18,328 bases of DNA from HGM05190 sp964394205. Lineage in GTDB: Bacteria > Bacteroidota > Bacteroidia > Bacteroidales > Muribaculaceae. Position numbers and translations under genes: made by a program. Location: positions 1 through 18,328 of the forward strand of contig CAYMVS010000046.1 in NCBI GenBank assembly GCA_964394205.1, in the 5' to 3' direction. Of this stretch, positions 15,875 through 18,328 are shown piece by piece; positions within the stretch are counted from its first letter, which is position 1, and the number at the start of each line of letters is the position of its first letter. The notes beneath the pieces are model-generated. The model saw nothing but the letters and a program-made list of their open reading frames with translations, made no database searches and was not told the DNA's origin.

Positions 15875-17182
15875 ATGAGAACTTTAATCTTTTCCATCAT
15901 AGTGGCCGCCGTTTCAAGCGCCTATGCCGCGCTCCCGGCCGACACAATTCTCTCTCTCGAGCAATGCCAGGAGATGGCCGTCAGATATAACGCCGAGCTG
16001 CGCAGCGCCACCAACTCAGTCAAAATGGCCGGCGAACTGCGCAATGAGGCCTTCACCAAGTATTTTCCCGAAATCTCAGCAACAGGGCTCGCCTTCACCG
16101 CCAACCACGATATGCTCCAGTATGACCTTGATCTGCCCATGCTTCAGGAGCTCGGCATCGGCGGTATAAGCATGGGCATGATCAAGAAGGGCACGGCGGC
16201 CGGTGTTCAGGCCCTGCAGCCCGTCTTCATGGGCGGACAGATTGTCAACGGCAATCGGCTCGCGCGTCTGGGCGAAGCCGTGGCCGAGTTCCAGCTCACC
16301 CAGACTCAGAATGAGGTGCGGCTCACCACCGAGAAATATTTCTGGCAGCTCGCCACCCTGAAGAGCACCCGAGGGACACTCCTCTCGGCCATCCAGATGC
16401 TCGACACCCTCTCAGCCCAGGTCAGCGTGGCCGTCGACGCCGGCATCGCCATGCGCAACGATCTGCTCAAAGTCAATCTTAAGCGCAACGAGTATCGCTC
16501 ATCGCTTGTCGATCTCGACAACGGCATCAAGCTCTGCCGCATGCTCCTGTCCCAGTACATCGGAGCCGACTTCGAGCAACCCATCAACATCGACGCCATT
16601 GTCCCCGACTCTATCCCCGAGACCCCCTTTGATCTTCTCGTCATCCCGGCCGAAGCATTGCCCGCCACGGTCGCCTATCAGCTCCTCCAGAGCAATGTCA
16701 AGGCCAAAGACCTCGCCGTGAAAATGGAGATAGGGAGAAACCTTCCACAGGTCGCAGTGGGCGCCGGGTGGTATTACCACGACGTTCTTGAGCAAAGCCA
16801 TAATTTTGGAGCGCTTCAGCTCGTGGTCAATATCCCCTTGAGCGGATGGTGGGGAGGCTCACACTCCATTAAGCGGAAACGCCTCGAGCTCGAAAATGCC
16901 CGCACCGAGCTTGCCGACAAAAGTCAGCTTCTGCAGCTCAACATGCAAAATAAGTGGGACGAAGTGACCGCCGCCCATCGTAAGATGGAGATAGCCCGTC
17001 AGTCAATAGTTCAAAGCGCCGAGAATCTCCGTCTCAACCGCCTCTATTACGAAGCAGGCACAGCAACCATCACCGATCTGCTCGAGGCACAGACGCTTCA
17101 TCGTCAGGCACTCGACGAATATTCGGCCTCCTACGGCAACTTCCGCTCGGCCATTGCCGAATACAAGTTTGCCATTCAGTAA
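15875..17182 (+). CDS. TolC-family outer-membrane efflux channel
   Basis: This is the outer-membrane exit duct of the pump. The 435-residue protein has a Sec signal peptide (about 1-18, ending SSAYA) and the two repeated outer-membrane efflux (OEP) halves. Long Ala/Gln/Leu-rich helices lie at about 25-70, 130-200 and 330-420. The C-terminal half holds the typical LRLNRLYYEAGTATITDLLEAQTL block. The frame is open back to 15452, but that part overlaps the RND gene in another frame and lacks the signal, so the ATG at 15875, 5 nt after the RND stop, was chosen. It completes the adaptor-pump-channel operon, which ends at the terminator 19 nt downstream. Confidence 0.93.
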   Translation: MRTLIFSIIVAAVSSAYAALPADTILSLEQCQEMAVRYNAELRSATNSVKMAGELRNEAFTKYFPEISATGLAFTANHDMLQYDLDLPMLQELGIGGISMGMIKKGTAAGVQALQPVFMGGQIVNGNRLARLGEAVAEFQLTQTQNEVRLTTEKYFWQLATLKSTRGTLLSAIQMLDTLSAQVSVAVDAGIAMRNDLLKVNLKRNEYRSSLVDLDNGIKLCRMLLSQYIGADFEQPINIDAIVPDSIPETPFDLLVIPAEALPATVAYQLLQSNVKAKDLAVKMEIGRNLPQVAVGAGWYYHDVLEQSHNFGALQLVVNIPLSGWWGGSHSIKRKRLELENARTELADKSQLLQLNMQNKWDEVTAAHRKMEIARQSIVQSAENLRLNRLYYEAGTATITDLLEAQTLHRQALDEYSASYGNFRSAIAEYKFAIQ

Positions 17183-17201
17183 GTCAACAAGTCACAAAAG
17201 G

Positions 17202-17253
17202 AAGTGCCAAGATCTCGGGCGATTGATGCCCCCGAGATCATGGCACTTTTTTT
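17202..17253 (+). terminator. Rho-independent terminator of the efflux operon
   Basis: An 8-bp arm (AAGTGCCA, 17202-17209) and a 9-bp arm (GATCTCGGG, 17211-17219), broken only by an A-A mismatch, pair with 17231-17239 and 17241-17248. A T run to 17253 follows. Confidence 0.85.
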
Positions 17254-17275
17254 ACACCCAAACCACCGTCGTTAA

Positions 17276-17481
17276 AAAATTCCCACCAAATCCCCCCCCC
17301 AGGAACAACTGATAATCAACCGCCTCTATAAGACCGGCAACAACGAGAGCAAAAGCTACTTCAATATCAATGCCATTATCAAGGCTTTTAAGAATGACAG
17401 TCTCCAATGGCTTAAACCTATCATTGTCTGCCTCTCTACCTGCCTGTTGGCACTCTACCTGATATACAGCTTTACCAATTG
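17276..17481 (+). pseudogene. Possible C-terminal remnant of a small membrane protein
   Basis: This stretch reads as 67 codons without a start codon, bounded by a stop at 17273-17275 and ending in TGA. The translation looks protein-like: a polar first part (EQLIINRLYKTGNNES), then FNINAIIKAFKN, then a membrane-helix-like end (WLKPIIVCLSTCLLALYLIY). Codons often end in C, as in the neighbouring genes. A C9 tract at 17292-17300 precedes the polar part. I do not recognise the family. It is best read as the 3' end of a gene that lost its start through insertion or deletion, but a chance open frame cannot be excluded. Confidence 0.3.
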
Positions 17482-17500
17482 AATAGACCACTCCTTATTC

Positions 17501-17526
17501 CTATCCAATTGTCTCTATCCAAATGT
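17501..17526. repeat. Two-copy 14-nt tandem repeat
   Basis: CTATCCAATTGT at 17501-17512 recurs as CTATCCAAATGT at 17515-17526 with one mismatch. It lies in the AT-rich gap between the remnant and the retron and has no assigned role. Apart from it, I see nothing identifiable in 17482-17622. Confidence 0.35.
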
Positions 17527-17622
17527 ATTGCTCCCACGTTAGTCTAAAAGCAACACTCTCTCCCAAAATTGCCCAACATCCCTTTAGTCATATTGGTAAG
17601 TGAACATATAAGTAACTTTTTC

Positions 17623-17649
17623 AATTTGCGAACAAAGAGTTCGCAAATT
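17623..17649. promoter_or_regulatory. Perfect palindrome upstream of the retron promoter element (possible operator)
   Basis: AATTTGCGAAC (17623-17633) and GTTCGCAAATT (17639-17649) are exact 11-nt inverted repeats around AAAGA. The right arm ends 5 nt before the -7 element, so the palindrome covers the -33 region, where a repressor or activator would act. It could instead be a terminator for upstream transcription, since a weak T/A run follows. No regulator gene for it is visible in the window. Confidence 0.5.
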
Positions 17650-17654
17650 ATTAT

Positions 17655-17662
17655 TAACTTTG
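17655..17662 (+). promoter_or_regulatory. Predicted -7 promoter element of the retron
   Basis: TAACTTTG matches TAnnTTTG exactly. No TTG lies at the usual 19-21 nt upstream; that position falls inside the palindrome. Transcription would start near 17668, about 10 nt before the a1 repeat of the retron RNA. Confidence 0.5.
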
Positions 17663-17721
17663 CAACGTCAAACGACAAGCGAACTTTGAAATTGATGATG
17701 CCAAACAAATTTTGACTATCG

Positions 17722-17737
17722 TCCGACGTGTGTCGGA
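17722..17737 (+). other. msr hairpin 1
   Basis: TCCGAC (17722-17727) pairs perfectly with GTCGGA (17732-17737) around a GTGT loop. TGAC at 17713-17716 can pair with GTCA at 17739-17742 to extend it past an internal loop. This GC-rich stem stands out in AT-rich surroundings, which supports a structured RNA. Confidence 0.6.
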
Positions 17738-17766
17738 TGTCATTCTTTCAAAAAAAAAGAATGATA
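17738..17766 (+). other. msr hairpin 2 with A-rich loop
   Basis: TCATTCTTT (17740-17748) pairs with AAAGAATGA (17756-17764) around a 7-nt loop that is C followed by six A. A G-T and a T-A pair can extend it to 11 pairs. It directly follows hairpin 1, and the outer pairs of the two compete. Confidence 0.6.
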
Positions 17767-17787
17767 ACCCAACGGTATATTTTATTA

Positions 17788-17802
17788 CAGTCCGGTAGAC
17801 TG
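17788..17802 (+). other. Small hairpin in the msd-like region
   Basis: CAGTC (17788-17792) and GACTG (17798-17802) are exact complements around CGGTA. By position this would be inside the reverse-transcribed msd. The flanks are AT-rich and allow several alternative folds. Confidence 0.4.
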
Positions 17803-17897
17803 ATTTATTATGTCTTATTGATATTTAATTTCAAAAAGATCAGAATAAAAACAAAGAAAAGAGTATTGGCTCATCAATTTCAAGTCGCATTTTAATT

Positions 17898-18328
17898 ATG
17901 GAGAATTCAGACTTAACCGAAAAGCTCAAAAATATAAGTACGGCAAAAGAATTAGCAGCCGTACTTGACGAAATCAAACAAATTGAATTTGGTTCGGTGC
18001 GTTATAGCATTTCAGTTAAGATGCTCAGGCACTTCTCATCCGACACAATCGCGCCTAAGCGTTTTCGCACGTTCCATATACGCAAAAAAAGTGGAGGTCT
18101 CCGAGAAATAAAGGCACCGTGCAGGCAATTGGATGTTATGCTTACCTGTGTCAACATCTTGCTAAAATCTATTTATGAGCCATCAGAGGTAGCAATGGGA
18201 TTTACTTCTGGTCGGTCTGTGCTAAATAATGCTCAAGTCCACGTTGGGCATAACTATGTCTTTAATATTGACCTTAAAGACTTTTTTCCTTCGATTCCTC
18301 AGGCCAGAGTATGGAAGCGTCTTCAGTT
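17898..18328 (+). CDS. Retron-type reverse transcriptase (5' part, cut by window edge)
   Basis: These are the first 143 codons of a retron reverse transcriptase, which converts part of the adjacent RNA into RNA-linked multicopy DNA. Visible motifs in order: a helical N-terminus (1-45); FHIRKKSGGLREIKAP (59-74), the early fingers motif; MGFTSGRSVLNNAQVH (100-115), ending in the retron-specific NAxxH (Asn111-His115); and FNIDLKDFFPSI (122-133), motif A with the first catalytic Asp125. Retron RTs are usually about 300-400 residues, so the YxDD box and the VTG region lie outside. The ATG at 17898 is 9 nt after the a2 repeat of the retron RNA and gives a normal N-terminus. Codon use is AT-richer than in the efflux genes, in line with acquisition. 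Group II intron or DGR RTs are less likely because of NAxxH and the adjoining a1/a2 RNA. Confidence 0.92.
   Translation, partial: MENSDLTEKLKNISTAKELAAVLDEIKQIEFGSVRYSISVKMLRHFSSDTIAPKRFRTFHIRKKSGGLREIKAPCRQLDVMLTCVNILLKSIYEPSEVAMGFTSGRSVLNNAQVHVGHNYVFNIDLKDFFPSIPQARVWKRLQ

Larger units (their letters stand above)
17679..17888 (+). ncRNA. Retron non-coding RNA (msr-msd) with a1/a2 inverted repeats
   Basis: A region of about 210 nt is bounded by complementary arms: a1 at 17679-17702 and a2 at 17868-17888. The core of 13 contiguous pairs is TTGAAATTGATGA (17686-17698) with TCATCAATTTCAA (17871-17883). GCC/GGC and GCGA/TCGC pairs extend it on both sides, with one to three bulged bases. Inside are two clear short hairpins (17722-17737 and 17738-17766), as in an msr. 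An AT-rich msd-like part (about 17767-17867) follows, in which TTTTATT at 17780-17786 can pair with AATAAAA at 17844-17850. By retron precedent the RNA primes reverse transcription from a 2'-OH guanosine near the 3' end of a1; G17697 or G17700 are candidates. a2 ends 9 nt before the reverse transcriptase start. Exact ends and the branch base are inferred. Confidence 0.75.

Noticed and set aside
1..18328. CRISPR arrays, tRNA or rRNA genes, and insertion sequences
   Set aside because: I looked for regularly spaced repeats, cloverleaf-like segments, and transposase-like frames with terminal repeats and saw none.

Overview
The window looks like a chromosomal segment of a Bacteroidota bacterium, probably order Bacteroidales. 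A Muribaculaceae-like lineage would fit the moderately high GC, but that is inference. The signs are a tandem exbD-exbD-tonB set, spaced -33 TTG / -7 TAnnTTTG promoter elements, an almost complete lack of Shine-Dalgarno sequences, and Bacteroidales-style YtxH, holin-like and lipoprotein efflux genes.

Layout. 1-2418: the distal part of a TonB energy-transduction operon (two ExbD proteins and TonB; ExbB would lie off the left edge), closed by a strong terminator. 2442-4152: a small YccF membrane protein with its own promoter, then a GNAT acetyltransferase with an unusually good Shine-Dalgarno. 4184-7003, minus strand: a secreted TPR protein followed 21 nt later by a LexA/S24-type repressor, apparently one transcript. 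7182-9348: a plus-strand operon of two YtxH-like proteins, a holin-like membrane protein, an unknown basic protein, and PrmA, the L11 methyltransferase. 9420-10475: an AT-richer ADP-ribosylglycohydrolase that looks like an insertion between core genes. 10544-11383 (minus) and 11668-17182 (plus): an AraC-type regulator divergent from a complete tripartite RND efflux operon (membrane-fusion lipoprotein, RND transporter, TolC-like channel), ending at a strong terminator.

17254-18328 is the most interesting part. Base composition falls, and after a likely gene remnant comes a retron: a perfect 11-bp-arm palindrome, a -7 promoter element, a structured non-coding RNA about 210 nt long, and the first 143 codons of a reverse transcriptase. 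The RNA is bounded by 24/21-nt inverted repeats (a1 and a2) and holds two clear msr-type hairpins. The reverse transcriptase carries the retron NAxxH motif and the first catalytic aspartate. The catalytic YxDD, the VTG region and any effector gene lie beyond the right edge, so the retron type and its function cannot be assigned here.

How the parts relate. The ExbD/TonB set powers outer-membrane uptake, the AraC gene probably controls the efflux pump, and the YtxH/holin/prmA operon mixes envelope and translation functions. The retron appears to be an accessory insertion downstream of the efflux operon, consistent with an anti-phage role.
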